The notes beneath the pieces were generated by a model, which had not been told where the DNA came from, made no database searches, and saw only the letters and a program-made list of their open reading frames with translations. Source: Streptomyces canus 299MFChir4.1 (GTDB taxonomy: Bacteria; Actinomycetota; Actinomycetes; Streptomycetales; Streptomycetaceae). Taken from it: 64,000 bases of DNA. The stretch is taken from the NCBI RefSeq assembly GCF_000383615.1, contig NZ_KB911585.1, positions 282,939 through 346,938 of the forward strand, given 5' to 3'. A program made the position numbers and the translations under genes. Shown here one piece after another: positions 25,298-34,963 of the stretch (within the stretch, counting starts at the first letter, position 1; each line of letters starts with the position of its first letter).

Positions 25298-26509
25298 TCA
25301 CTTGCGGCCCGGTGTCCAGTTCATGCCCCAGCCGTAGACCTGGTCCACCGTCCGCTGCGGGCTCACCCCGCGGTCGGGCACCAGATAGCGGGCCTCGCGC
25401 TGCACGACCAGGTCGTCGCCGGTGTTGGTGATCAGGGCCAGCGCGCACACCGTCGAGGGCACCGTGCACTCGTCGAGGGAGAAGTCGATGGGGGCGCCGT
25501 ACTGCGGCTGGAGGGTGACCGTGGCGTGCAGGTCGGCGAAGGAGCGCGCGCCCTCGTAGATGGTGACGAAGACGAGGATGCGCCGGAAGTCCCGTGTGTG
25601 GTCGAGGTTCACGGTGAGGTTCTCGCCGCTCGCCACGGCACCGGTGCGGTCGTCGCCGTCGAGGTGGATGTACGGCGGCTGGTGCAGGGCTCCATAGGCG
25701 TTGCCCAGCGCCTGGACGACTCCCTTGCGGCCGTCGGCGAGCTCGTACAGGGCGCACAGGTCGAGGTCGAGGTCGGCGTGCATGGCCACCGCGCGGCCGC
25801 GCTTGCTGCCCCAACCCGAAAACTGTTTACGCACCTGCCAGTTGAGGTTCACGCGCATCGCGCCCGAGGTGCCGCCCTGTTTCGCGAGGGAGACTGAGGG
25901 AGCCGCCTTGGTCAGCGTGACTTTGGAAAGGCGGACCGGTTGCGAAGAAGGGGTGGGTGGTGGTGCCACCGGTGCCGCCTGCTGGGGCTCGTCCACGGTG
26001 ATCCCGAAGTCCGTTGCCAAGCCTTCCAGTCCGCTGTCGTAGCCCTGACCGACGGCGCGGAATTTCCAAGCGCCCTGGCGGCGATAGAACTCCCCGAGGA
26101 CGAAAGCGGTTTCTACGGTCGCACCCGTGCTGCCGAACCGCGCCGCCACGGTTCCCCGTGCCTCATCCCGCACCTCGATGTAAAGATCCGGAATGCCGGC
26201 GAAGGTCCCGCCGTCCGCGGAAGCGGCGAGCACGACGGTCTCCACCGACGGCTCCACGCGCGCGAGATCGACGAGCAGCGTGTCGGTCACCCGGCCGCCG
26301 TCGGTCCGTTTGCCCTCGTGGCGGACGGCTCCGGAGGAGTGCTGCGGCTGGTTGTAGAAGACGAAGTCGGCGTCGGAACGGACCTTTCCGCCGACGAGCA
26401 GCAGGGCCGAGGCATCCGCGTCGGGGACCCCCGGCCCGGAGCGCCAGCCCACTTCGACGCGCAGTGCCGTCGTGGGCACCGGCGCGTTCGACCCTTTCGG
26501 CATTGACAT
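25298..26509 (-). CDS. tandem TerD-domain protein
   Basis: Two TerD-like calcium-binding beta domains are joined by a proline-rich linker. The first covers about residues 1-185 ([12 protein letters not shown], then [25 protein letters not shown] and [17 protein letters not shown]). The second (about 225-400) is diverged, with [18 protein letters not shown] and GDDRTGA. TerD proteins are associated with tellurite, phage and stress phenotypes and are often multiplied in Streptomyces. The ATG at 26509 follows a G-rich ribosome site; earlier in-frame starts are less likely. Confidence 0.85.
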   Translation of the reverse strand: MSMPKGSNAPVPTTALRVEVGWRSGPGVPDADASALLLVGGKVRSDADFVFYNQPQHSSGAVRHEGKRTDGGRVTDTLLVDLARVEPSVETVVLAASADGGTFAGIPDLYIEVRDEARGTVAARFGSTGATVETAFVLGEFYRRQGAWKFRAVGQGYDSGLEGLATDFGITVDEPQQAAPVAPPPTPSSQPVRLSKVTLTKAAPSVSLAKQGGTSGAMRVNLNWQVRKQFSGWGSKRGRAVAMHADLDLDLCALYELADGRKGVVQALGNAYGALHQPPYIHLDGDDRTGAVASGENLTVNLDHTRDFRRILVFVTIYEGARSFADLHATVTLQPQYGAPIDFSLDECTVPSTVCALALITNTGDDLVVQREARYLVPDRGVSPQRTVDQVYGWGMNWTPGRK

Positions 26510-26800
26510 GTCCGCCCCCATCAGCTGTCGGCAGGCCAGGACGCGCCCCGGCGGTCCCTGGAGTTCTTCCCGCACAACCTATTCCCCCGGGCCGGCGAAC
26601 TCCCATCCCGCGCACAGGAAGATCGCCGGGCAACCGGCGGTAACCCGCTCGGAACTCGGCCTTTACGAGGATGGGACCTGGATTCGCGTCCTTTTTTGCC
26701 GAGTTCGCTCGCATTGGGGGTCCCGCGTCACTGCCGACACGGAAAACAACCCTCTTATCGGTCTCCCCAACCAGCACATCGTGGGCTTAACTTATGTGCC

Positions 26801-27238
26801 ATGACCTCCCCCCGCTCCACTTATGGCGGCGGCTACTACTCCGCCTCCTTCCCGGACACTCCGATCTACGACTCACTCGTGGCCGAGCGGGGCACCCCGC
26901 AGATCGCCCCGATCCGGGTGCCGGCCGCGTACGACGTCCCGGCAAGCCACCTGCCCGCGCTGCCGTCTTCGCTGCCCGCTCTTCCCGCGGGTCCCTCCTA
27001 CTCCTCCTACGGCTATCCGCAGGCGCAGCAGCCCGCTCCGCTGCAGCAGGCGCCCGCGGCGTACATCCCGCAGCAGGCCGCCGCGCCCCGCGGTTACCCC
27101 GGACCGCAGCAGCAGCAGCGTCCGGCCGGCCCCGGCATGGGCACGGGCTACGAGGCGATGCGCCCCGCGGCCCCCCGGCCCGCTCCGGCGGCTCCCTACC
27201 AGGACCCGTACAACAACCAGCAGTACCGCGGGTACTGA
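26801..27238 (+). CDS. proline/glutamine-rich protein, DUF6643-like
   Basis: This 145-aa protein begins MTSPRSTYGGGYYSASFPDT and becomes rich in Pro, Gln, Ala and Tyr, with no membrane span or signal peptide. I recognise the type as a widespread streptomycete family of unknown function (DUF6643 by memory). No ribosome site precedes the ATG; AACTTAT about 10 nt upstream could be a -10 of a leaderless transcript. It is divergent from the TerD gene. The rest of that 290-nt gap shows no gene. Confidence 0.65.
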   Translation: MTSPRSTYGGGYYSASFPDTPIYDSLVAERGTPQIAPIRVPAAYDVPASHLPALPSSLPALPAGPSYSSYGYPQAQQPAPLQQAPAAYIPQQAAAPRGYPGPQQQQRPAGPGMGTGYEAMRPAAPRPAPAAPYQDPYNNQQYRGY

Positions 27239-27279
27239 TCCCCTCCCGGGCTGTCGGTGCCACCTGGCACGATGGCCCC

Positions 27280-28107
27280 ATGGGGAATGCACAGCTGTTG
27301 TCGATCCACGTCCATCCGGTCAAGGCGTTGCGGAGTCTGGCACTCCAGGAGGCCGCGGTGGAGCCCTGGGGACTGGCCGGAGACCGGCGCTGGGCGCTGG
27401 TCGACGACGGGGGAAAGGTCGTCACCCAGCGACAGCACCCGCGCCTCGCGCAGGCCGCCGCCGAGCTGCTGCCCGGCGGCGGTGTCATGCTGTCGGCGCC
27501 CGGCGTGGAGCCGCTGGCGGTGCCGGTCCCCGAGCCGGGTGAGACCGTCACGCTGGACATCTTCGGGGACAAGGTCGAAGGGGTGCTCGCCGCCGACGCG
27601 GCCGCGCACGCGTGGTGCAGCGCATACCTCGGCGCCCAGACCCGCCTCGTCCACATGGACGACCCCGCCAGACGCCGTCCGGTCGAACCCGAGTACGCGC
27701 TGCCGGGCGAGACCGTCACCTTCGCCGACGGATATCCGCTGCTGCTGACTTCAGCGGCGTCCCTAGACGCCCTCAACTCCCTGATCTCCGAGGGCCGACA
27801 CGCGGCCGAGGGCCCCCTGCCCATGAACCGCTTCCGGCCGAACGTGGTCGTGGGCGGCACCGACGCCTGGGCCGAGGACGACTGGTCGCTCGTCGCCATC
27901 GGGGACGTCACCTTCCGAGTGGCCAAGATGTGCGGGCGGTGCGTGGTGACCACCACCGACCAGGACCGCGCCGTCCGCGGCAAGGAGCCCTTGCACAGCC
28001 TGGCCCGGCAGCGCCGCTTCGGCAGCGAACTCGTCTTCGGACAGAATCTGGTGCCCCGCTCCCGCGGCACGATCCGGGTCGGCGACCCGGTCACGATCCT
28101 CGAATAG
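27280..28107 (+). CDS. MOSC-domain protein (YcbX type)
   Basis: The 275-aa protein has the N-terminal MOSC beta-barrel (LLSIHVHPVKALRSLAL, then WGLAGDRRWALVD) and the C-terminal MOSC domain (MNRFRPNVVVGG). Its cysteine pair KMCGRCVVTTTD is the expected molybdenum-sulphur site. YcbX and mARC relatives reduce N-hydroxylated compounds using molybdenum cofactor. The start ATG at 27280 lies 41 nt after the preceding stop. Confidence 0.88.
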   Translation: MGNAQLLSIHVHPVKALRSLALQEAAVEPWGLAGDRRWALVDDGGKVVTQRQHPRLAQAAAELLPGGGVMLSAPGVEPLAVPVPEPGETVTLDIFGDKVEGVLAADAAAHAWCSAYLGAQTRLVHMDDPARRRPVEPEYALPGETVTFADGYPLLLTSAASLDALNSLISEGRHAAEGPLPMNRFRPNVVVGGTDAWAEDDWSLVAIGDVTFRVAKMCGRCVVTTTDQDRAVRGKEPLHSLARQRRFGSELVFGQNLVPRSRGTIRVGDPVTILE

Positions 28108-28329
28108 GGAGCGGGCGGAGGGTCGAAGCAGCGGCCTTCGGACAAAGTTCCGCCAAAGATCCACCCGGCTCCCGCCGACGGGAACACCGCCCGGGGGCCC
28201 ACACGTTAGGGCCTTCGTGAGGAGTTCATGAGAGGACCGGCCGCAGGTGATTTCGCTCTCTCTTCGGCCGGTCCCGCACGTGAACGACTCCGTCCGGGGT
28301 TATCACGGAGCGGGAAGGGGGTGCGGACG

Positions 28330-28935
28330 GTGCGAGCGATCAGTGGACTCTGGCGTTGGCGGCGCAACCCGCTGCGCCGTGGGACCGACCTGGCCGAGGC
28401 CTGGGCCGCCCTCCTGGCCCTGCTGCTGATCCTGGTCCTCGGGCCGGTGATCGGCGCCGTCACCGGGCATGCGGCCCAGGGCGCGCTCCAGCGGTCGGTC
28501 CGTGAACAGCAGGATTCCCGGCGGCAGGTGACGGCGACCGTGATCCGCACACTGGAGCGCTCGCCGCTGGACGCCGACCCCGAGGCCACCGCGGGGCGGA
28601 GTCCGCGCACCCGCGTGGTGGCCGACTGGACCGCGCCGGACGGCACCACGCACCACGGCACGGTCATGGCCGGTCTCCAGATGCCGCACCGCGGCGACCA
28701 CTTCCGTCTGTGGACGGACCTCCACGGACAGATCGCGGCCCGGCCGCTGGACTCCGCCACCGCCACCACCCATGCCGTTCTCGCGGGCACCGGGGCGGCT
28801 TTGCTGACCGCGGGCCTGACAGAGGGCGTCAGGCGGCTCGCCGTCTGGCGCATGGTCCGTCGCCGGTACGCCCGTTGGGACCAGGCCTGGGACCGCGCGG
28901 GCCCGGACTGGGGCCGAACCGGCACCGGCAGCTGA
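28330..28935 (+). CDS. Rv1733c-like two-span membrane protein
   Basis: A short basic N-terminus (ISGLWRWRRNPLRRGTDLAE) leads into two hydrophobic segments, ALLALLLILVLGPVIGAV and LAGTGAALLTAGLTE, separated by an extracytoplasmic domain of about 110 residues. This matches the Rv1733c-like family of actinobacterial membrane proteins of unknown function. The GTG at 28330, with AAGGGGG upstream, is preferred from homologue length. An in-frame ATG at 28228 also has a good AGGAG and would add 34 residues. Confidence 0.75.
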   Translation: MRAISGLWRWRRNPLRRGTDLAEAWAALLALLLILVLGPVIGAVTGHAAQGALQRSVREQQDSRRQVTATVIRTLERSPLDADPEATAGRSPRTRVVADWTAPDGTTHHGTVMAGLQMPHRGDHFRLWTDLHGQIAARPLDSATATTHAVLAGTGAALLTAGLTEGVRRLAVWRMVRRRYARWDQAWDRAGPDWGRTGTGS

Positions 28936-29046
28936 CGGCCTTGCTGCTCTGGTCAACCCACCGCCCGCGCGCACGCTACGGTGGACCGGCCGAGGTTCCT
29001 CGGCAGCACAAACCCGCGTACTACGAGGTGGGGGCACAGCAACGCC

Positions 29047-31482
29047 ATGGCACAGGGCACGGTCCAGGTGACGCACACCGGTACATCGCGGTGGCGGCGC
29101 CGCACGGGTGAGTACGCGTCGCTCGCCGCCGCCCTGGAGGCCGCGGCGGACGGTGACGTGCTCACGGTCGCGCCCGGCACCTACCGGGAGAACCTCGTCG
29201 TGCAGCGGGCGGTGACCCTGCGCGGCCCCGAGGGGTCGCCCGGTTCCGTGCGGATCGCGCCCCTGGACGGGGTGCCGTTGACCGTGCGCGCCTCCGCCGT
29301 GGTGCTGGACCTGCATGTGGAGGGCCAGGACGCGGCCGCGCCCGCCCTGCTCGTCGAGGAGGGCACCCCGGAGCTCGCCGACATCCGGATCGTCACGCGG
29401 TCCGCGGCCGGCATAGAGGTGCGCGGTGGCGCCCGCCCGACCGTGCGCCGCTGCACCGTCGACAACCCGGCCGGTGTCGGCATCGCCGTACTGGACGGCG
29501 CGGGCGGGGTGTTCGAGGAGTGCGAGATCGTGGCGGCCGGGCAGTCCGGCGTCGCGGTGCGCGGGGGCGCCCACCCCCGTCTGGAGCGCTGCCGGATCCA
29601 CCACACCTCGGGCGCGGGCCTGGCGGCGACCGGGGAGAACTCCGCGCTGGAGGCGGTGGGCTGTGAGGTCTACGAGGTCCGCGGCAGCGGGGTCCAGGTC
29701 ACCGGCCGGGCCACCGCGCACCTCACCGACTGCGATGTGCACCGCACCACCGGCGACGGCGTCACGCTCGACACCGACGCGGTCCTGACCCTGGCCGACT
29801 GCCGCATCCACGACATCCCGGAGAACGCGGTCGACCTGCGCTCCCGCTCGGTGCTCACCCTGACCCGCACGACGGTCCGTCAGTTCGGGCGCAACGGCCT
29901 GTCGGTGTGGGACCCGGGCACCCGCGTGGACGCCGACCAGTGCGAGATCTTCGACAGCACGGGCGACTACCCGGCCGTCTGGGTCAGCGACGGCGCCACC
30001 GCCGTACTGGACTCCTGCCGGGTGCACGACGTGCCGGACGCCCTGTTCGTCCTGGACCGCGGCTCGCGCGCGGACGTCGTCGACACCGACATCTCCCAGG
30101 TCCGCAACACGGCCGTGTCCGTGAGCGACGGCGCCACCGCTCAGCTCGACGACTGCCGGATCCGGGACGCGGCGACCGGCGCCTGGTTCCGTGACCACGG
30201 CAGCGGCGGCACCCTCAACAGCTGCACCGTGGACGGCACCCAGACCGGCGTGATCGTCACCAAGGGCGCCGACCCGACGATCGAGCGCTGCACGGTCGAC
30301 TCCCCCGCCGAGGCGGGCTTCTACGTGTCGGCGGGCGGCCGCGGCAGCTTCCTGAGCTGCCGGGTGACGGGCAGCGGCGGGTACGGCTTCCATGTCATAG
30401 ACGGCTGCCGTACGACGCTGAGGAAGTGCCGCACGGAGCGCTGCGCGCGCGGGGGCTACGAGTTCGCGGACGCCCCGGACGCCGCCGCCGGAGCGGGCCC
30501 CGTCGTCGAGGACTGCACCAGCGACGAGAGCGGGGGCCCGACTCCGCCCGCGGCCCGGGAGACGGTCGTGCAGACGGAGTCCCGCTCCCCCGGTCTGCTG
30601 GGGACGATCCCCGGGCAGCGCGTCACCGAGCAGGACCCGCTGATCGCCCCCGCGGAGCCGGAGAAGCCCTCGCGTACCTCGAAGGCCGTCCTCGGTGAAC
30701 TCGACGCCCTGGTGGGCCTGGACAGCGTCAAGCGCGAGGTGCGGGCGCTCACCGACATGATCGAGGTGGGCCGGCGACGCCAGCAGGCGGGCCTCAAGGC
30801 GGCGTCCGTCAAGCGCCACCTGGTCTTCACCGGCTCCCCCGGCACCGGCAAGACGACGGTCGCCCGGCTCTACGGCGAGATCCTCGCCTCCCTCGGCGTG
30901 CTGGAGAAAGGTCATCTCGTCGAGGTGTCCCGTGTCGACCTGGTCGGCGAGCACATCGGGTCCACCGCGATCCGCACCCAGGAGGCCTTCGACAGGGCGC
31001 GCGGCGGAGTGCTGTTCATCGACGAGGCGTACGCGCTGTCGCCGGAGGACTCGGGCCGGGACTTCGGCAAGGAGGCCATCGACACGCTGGTAAAGCTGAT
31101 GGAGGACCACCGGGACGCGGTCGTGGTGATCGTCGCGGGTTACACCGCCGAGATGGAGCGGTTCCTGTCGGTCAACCCGGGTGTGGCGTCCCGTTTCTCA
31201 CGGACCATCACCTTCAGCGACTACAACCCCGAGGAACTCCTCAGCATCGTGGAGCAGCAGGCCGAGGAGCACGAGTACCGGCTGGCTCCGGGCGCCGCGG
31301 AGGCCCTGCGGAAGTACTTCACCGTGCTGCCCAAGGGTCCCGCCTTCGGCAACGGCCGTACCGCGCGCCAGACCTTCGAGGCGATGGTGGAGCGGCACGC
31401 GAGCCGGGTCGCCCACGTGGAGGACCCGACCAAGGACGACCTGACCCTGCTCTACGCCGAGGATCTGCCCGAGCCGTCCTGA
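29047..31482 (+). CDS. right-handed beta-helix / AAA+ ATPase fusion
   Basis: The first 500 or so residues of this 811-aa protein are repeated right-handed beta-helix coils with many CxV/CxI turns (for example CTVDGTQTGVIVTKGADPTI). The start, YASLAAALEAAADGDVLTVA, is typical of pectate-lyase-like folds. After a linker comes a CbbX/SpoVK-type AAA+ module, with GLDSVKREVRALTDM, Walker A GSPGTGKTT near residue 596, Walker B VLFIDEAYAL near 654 and a sensor region ending in FGNGRTARQTFE. EccA of type VII secretion has the same ATPase class. No secretion signal is visible, so it should act in the cytoplasm as a remodelling ATPase. No partner gene is identified. Confidence 0.9.
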   Translation: MAQGTVQVTHTGTSRWRRRTGEYASLAAALEAAADGDVLTVAPGTYRENLVVQRAVTLRGPEGSPGSVRIAPLDGVPLTVRASAVVLDLHVEGQDAAAPALLVEEGTPELADIRIVTRSAAGIEVRGGARPTVRRCTVDNPAGVGIAVLDGAGGVFEECEIVAAGQSGVAVRGGAHPRLERCRIHHTSGAGLAATGENSALEAVGCEVYEVRGSGVQVTGRATAHLTDCDVHRTTGDGVTLDTDAVLTLADCRIHDIPENAVDLRSRSVLTLTRTTVRQFGRNGLSVWDPGTRVDADQCEIFDSTGDYPAVWVSDGATAVLDSCRVHDVPDALFVLDRGSRADVVDTDISQVRNTAVSVSDGATAQLDDCRIRDAATGAWFRDHGSGGTLNSCTVDGTQTGVIVTKGADPTIERCTVDSPAEAGFYVSAGGRGSFLSCRVTGSGGYGFHVIDGCRTTLRKCRTERCARGGYEFADAPDAAAGAGPVVEDCTSDESGGPTPPAARETVVQTESRSPGLLGTIPGQRVTEQDPLIAPAEPEKPSRTSKAVLGELDALVGLDSVKREVRALTDMIEVGRRRQQAGLKAASVKRHLVFTGSPGTGKTTVARLYGEILASLGVLEKGHLVEVSRVDLVGEHIGSTAIRTQEAFDRARGGVLFIDEAYALSPEDSGRDFGKEAIDTLVKLMEDHRDAVVVIVAGYTAEMERFLSVNPGVASRFSRTITFSDYNPEELLSIVEQQAEEHEYRLAPGAAEALRKYFTVLPKGPAFGNGRTARQTFEAMVERHASRVAHVEDPTKDDLTLLYAEDLPEPS

Positions 31483-33839
31483 GAGCGCGGTCCCGGCACA
31501 TCCGGCTGGAGCCGGCCCAGCAGTCTCGCCCGCTCCTCGGCGAAGACCGGGTCGGCCTGGTAGTCGGAGTGGCCGAGGATCGCCGACGGCAGCGGATGCA
31601 GATTGGTGCGGCCGTAGGCGAGCGGGTCCATCAGGGGCTCCCGGTCCACCTCGGGGCCGCAGTCGCCGGGCAGCCGGACCGGGCCGCCGATGGGGTCGGT
31701 GAGCCGGTAGAGGTTGCGCCAGCAGTCCACGTCGTGGTGCAGGGCGGTGAGCGCGGCCGGGCCGAAGTGGGCCGGGAACCAGCGGCCGTAGAGGCGTTCC
31801 AGCGGGGAGCCGTAGGTGAGGAGGGCGACCCGCCCCCGGACCGCCGGTTCCAGCTGCCAGGCCGCGGCGGCCGCCAGCACGCTGCCCTGCGAGTGTCCGG
31901 AGATGACCAGCCGGCCGCGCGTGGCGCGGATCCAGGTCGCGATCCGCCAGGTCAGGTCCGGTACCGCGCGCTCGGCGTAGCAGGGCGGGGCGAAGGGGTG
32001 GGAGGCGCGCGGCCAGAAGGTCCCCACGTCCCAGAGGATGCCGATGGTCCGGCGCGCGGAGGGGTCCTTGTAGGCGCGGCGGCCCCAGGTGACGAACAGG
32101 ATGAAGCCGAGGCCGATCAGCCAGGAGCCGAGTGCCTGCGCGGTGTCGGCGGCGCCCTGGACGAAGGCGTACGCCCCTTCGGTGGCCTTTGCCGGTGTCC
32201 TGCGGGAGGTCAGGGCGCCGACGAGGGCTCCGGCTCCGAGGATCAAAGTGCTGGCCGACGTCACTCCGAGCAGGCGGGGTCCCCGGTCCGTCAGCGCCGC
32301 CATGGCGCGGGCGCGGGCGATGCGGCGGGTGCGTGCCGCGTCCTTGGGCTCCGCGGGGTACTCGCTCTCGACGGCGCCCAGTTGGTCCCGGCCGGAGCGC
32401 CAGGTGCGCCGGCCGAGCCACGCGCAGTGGCCCAGCAGCACGAGGAGGACCAGCGGGATCACGGACGCCTGCCAGGTCAGCAGGACCGGCGGGCCCAGGA
32501 TGGTGGCGCCGGTGCCGTCCAGCCAGTCCGCGACGCGCTGCGAGACGCCGCCGGACATCACGCCGCCCAGGGCGCAGGCCAGCGTCGCCACGGCGGGGCC
32601 GGCCAGGCCACGCATCGCGGCGCGCGGGTCGGGATGCGTGCGGTGCAGCAGATGGGCGACCACGGCCAGGGCGACGACGAGCAGGCCCTGCACGAAGGCG
32701 ATCCCGCCGAAGGTGGCGTCCCCCGACAGCCGGCCGTGCGACTGCCACCCCGGCCGTTCCCACCCGGCGTACACGGCGGCGAGGGCGAGCAGGACGAGCG
32801 CGGCGAGCGGCAGGCGCCGTACGAGGTGCCCGTCGAGCCGCCGGTCGAGGTAGTTCTCGCTGCGGCCGCGGCGGCACACCACCCAGACCACGGCGACCCC
32901 GGCGGCGACGAGACCGGCCTCCAGGAGGCGCCCGAGCGTGTCGAGGAGGGCGGGGCCGCCCGGTTCGCGGTCGAAGCGGGCCGCCGTGGAACTGACCGCC
33001 GCGGCGATCGTCAGCAGGCCCGCCGCGGTGTGCGCGGCCCGCAGGCGGGCGACCAGCCGGCGGCCGTACCAGAAGCCGGGCCGGCCGAGGGCGGTGCGAT
33101 CGTTGTCCTCCTCCGGTTCGCCGGGGCGGGCCATGGGCTGCTGGGACTCGTAGGCGCTCCAGGTGCGGTGGGACAGGTACCAGAGCAGGCCGGTCAGCGC
33201 GGCCGGGACCACGGCCGCCAGCGCGAGGCGGCGGCCCGGCCGGCTCCACCAGCCGCCGTCCGACAGATCGGGCGACAGGAAGCCCAGCCAGGAGTGCGAC
33301 TCGGCGCACGCGCGCGTGCCGGCGCACTGCCAGGCCGCGAGGTCCAGGGCGACCTCGCAGGCGGCGGCGACCAGCAGAACGGTCAGGGTCAGGCTCGCGA
33401 GCCGTACCAGGAGGCCGTAGAAGCGCACGGTCCGTCTACGGCCGCGTGCGGTGGGGCGCATCCAGTGGGCGAGGTTGACCACCATGAACGGCAGCAACAG
33501 CAGCCACAGGGCGCGGGTGCCGTTGCCGGAGGTGAGATTGCACCAGACGTACGCCTCGGGCACCGGGCCGGTGCGCCCGTCGCCTGGTCTCTTCTCGGCG
33601 TCGACGTCGTCGGCGCGCCGGAAGACGGCCGCGACCTCGTCGCCGGTGATCCGTACCGTGCGCGGATCGTCGAGCATCTTCTCCGGCGTGGTGCCGCCCA
33701 CTCCGTGGACCAGGAGTTCCAGGGCGGTTCCGGATTCCTCGGGCCGGGCGGCCGAGCCGTCCGCACCTATGGTGGTGAGAGGTTCCACTGCTTCGCACTT
33801 CCCCCGTGACGCGCCGTCGGCATCTGTCCGTGCGGGCAC
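31452..33839 (-). CDS. large integral membrane protein with lipase-like C-terminal domain
   Basis: This 795-aa protein contains LELLVHGVGGTTPEKML near the N-terminus, about ten hydrophobic spans in the middle, and a C-terminal alpha/beta-hydrolase-like region with the nucleophile elbow VISGHSQGSVLAAA. Both an N-terminal HGVGG (oxyanion type) and a C-terminal GHSQG are seen, so the hydrolase fold may be interrupted by the membrane domain. A lipase or esterase acting at the membrane is plausible. The 3' end overlaps the convergent ATPase gene by 31 nt. The GTG at 33839 has GGAG 6 nt before it; a GTG at 33788 is the alternative. Confidence 0.75.
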   Translation of the reverse strand: MPARTDADGASRGKCEAVEPLTTIGADGSAARPEESGTALELLVHGVGGTTPEKMLDDPRTVRITGDEVAAVFRRADDVDAEKRPGDGRTGPVPEAYVWCNLTSGNGTRALWLLLLPFMVVNLAHWMRPTARGRRRTVRFYGLLVRLASLTLTVLLVAAACEVALDLAAWQCAGTRACAESHSWLGFLSPDLSDGGWWSRPGRRLALAAVVPAALTGLLWYLSHRTWSAYESQQPMARPGEPEEDNDRTALGRPGFWYGRRLVARLRAAHTAAGLLTIAAAVSSTAARFDREPGGPALLDTLGRLLEAGLVAAGVAVVWVVCRRGRSENYLDRRLDGHLVRRLPLAALVLLALAAVYAGWERPGWQSHGRLSGDATFGGIAFVQGLLVVALAVVAHLLHRTHPDPRAAMRGLAGPAVATLACALGGVMSGGVSQRVADWLDGTGATILGPPVLLTWQASVIPLVLLVLLGHCAWLGRRTWRSGRDQLGAVESEYPAEPKDAARTRRIARARAMAALTDRGPRLLGVTSASTLILGAGALVGALTSRRTPAKATEGAYAFVQGAADTAQALGSWLIGLGFILFVTWGRRAYKDPSARRTIGILWDVGTFWPRASHPFAPPCYAERAVPDLTWRIATWIRATRGRLVISGHSQGSVLAAAAAWQLEPAVRGRVALLTYGSPLERLYGRWFPAHFGPAALTALHHDVDCWRNLYRLTDPIGGPVRLPGDCGPEVDREPLMDPLAYGRTNLHPLPSAILGHSDYQADPVFAEERARLLGRLQPDVPGPRSQDGSGRSSA

Positions 33840-34079
33840 AAGGATCTCCGCTCAGCGCCTTGCGCGCACCACTCGTCACGGAATCTCCCCGATCCGGGTG
33901 ACGGCCGGAGCCCAATGTCACCCCGGTGACGTGAGCGCGACGGGGCGGTCGGTGGCGCTCCTGGTGGGGGCCCGTGCGAGTATGGGACGTCCCGCGCACC
34001 AGGGACGGGCAAAATGTCCTTGTGGGAGAGGGTGCGCAGGGCGAGTCGGACGGCCCCAGGCGAAAGGACCGGAGCGTAC

Positions 34080-34910
34080 GTGAGTGAGAATCAGAACCTC
34101 CTCGCGGAGCAGCGGCGCGCCCTGATCCTGGACGAGGTCCGGCGCCGAGGCGGGGTGCGCGTCAACGAGCTGACCCGCAAGCTCGGCGTGTCGGACATGA
34201 CCGTGCGGCGCGATCTCGACGCGCTGGCCCGCCAGGGTGTGCTGGAGAAGGTGCACGGCGGCGCGGTCCCGGTGGTCGAGGCGAGCACCCACGAGCCCGG
34301 TTTCGAGGCGAAGTCGGGTCTGGAGCTGACCGCCAAGGAGGACATCGCGCGGTCCGCGGCGGAGCTGGTCGCCCCGGGCACCGCGATCGCGCTGTCGGGC
34401 GGTACGACGACGTACGCGCTGGCCCACCATCTGCTCGACGTGCCGGACCTGACCGTGGTGACCAACTCGGTGCGGGTGGCCGACGTCTTCCACGCGGCGC
34501 AGCGCACCACGGGTCCCCGTCAGGGCGCGGCGACCGTCGTGCTGACCGGCGGGGTGCGCACGCCCTCCGACTCGCTGGTGGGGCCGGTGGCCGACCAGGC
34601 GATCGGGGCGCTCCACTTCGACGTGCTCTTCCTGGGTGTGCACGGCATATCGGTCGAGGCCGGCCTGTCGACGCCGAACCTCGCGGAGGCCGAGACCAAC
34701 CGGCGTCTCGTGCAGTCGGCACGGCGGGTCGTGGTGGTCGCCGACCACACCAAGTGGGGCACCGTGGGCCTGAGTTCGTTCGCCTCGCTGGATCAGGTCG
34801 ACACGCTGGTGACGGACGCCGGACTGCCGGCGTCGGCGCGCGCGGAGGTCTCGGAGCATCTGCGACGGCTGGTCGTGGCGGGCGAGTCCGTTGACGGTAC
34901 AGACATCTGA
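34080..34910 (+). CDS. DeoR/GlpR-family transcriptional regulator
   Basis: The 276-aa regulator has the DeoR helix-turn-helix (RRGGVRVNELTRKLGVSDMT, then VRRDLDALARQG) in residues 20-65. A sugar-phosphate-isomerase-like effector domain follows, with GGTTTYALA, LTGGVR, SLVGP and VVVADHTKWG. Ligands are usually phosphorylated sugars. GGAG lies 7 nt before the GTG. No sugar genes adjoin it, so its regulon is probably elsewhere. Confidence 0.9.
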   Translation: MSENQNLLAEQRRALILDEVRRRGGVRVNELTRKLGVSDMTVRRDLDALARQGVLEKVHGGAVPVVEASTHEPGFEAKSGLELTAKEDIARSAAELVAPGTAIALSGGTTTYALAHHLLDVPDLTVVTNSVRVADVFHAAQRTTGPRQGAATVVLTGGVRTPSDSLVGPVADQAIGALHFDVLFLGVHGISVEAGLSTPNLAEAETNRRLVQSARRVVVVADHTKWGTVGLSSFASLDQVDTLVTDAGLPASARAEVSEHLRRLVVAGESVDGTDI

Positions 34911-34963
34911 CTGAGCGTCAACTAGGGTGGCCCCTTCCCGTCGGACTCCAGGGGAGTGTGTCC

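Noticed and set aside
28303..31110. Minus-strand open frame of 935 codons
   Set aside because: It is antisense to the beta-helix/AAA+ gene, which has complete Walker motifs; long antisense frames are common in high-GC DNA.
31569..33809. Plus-strand open frame of 746 codons
   Set aside because: It is antisense to the large membrane protein and of low-complexity Gly/Arg/Ala composition.
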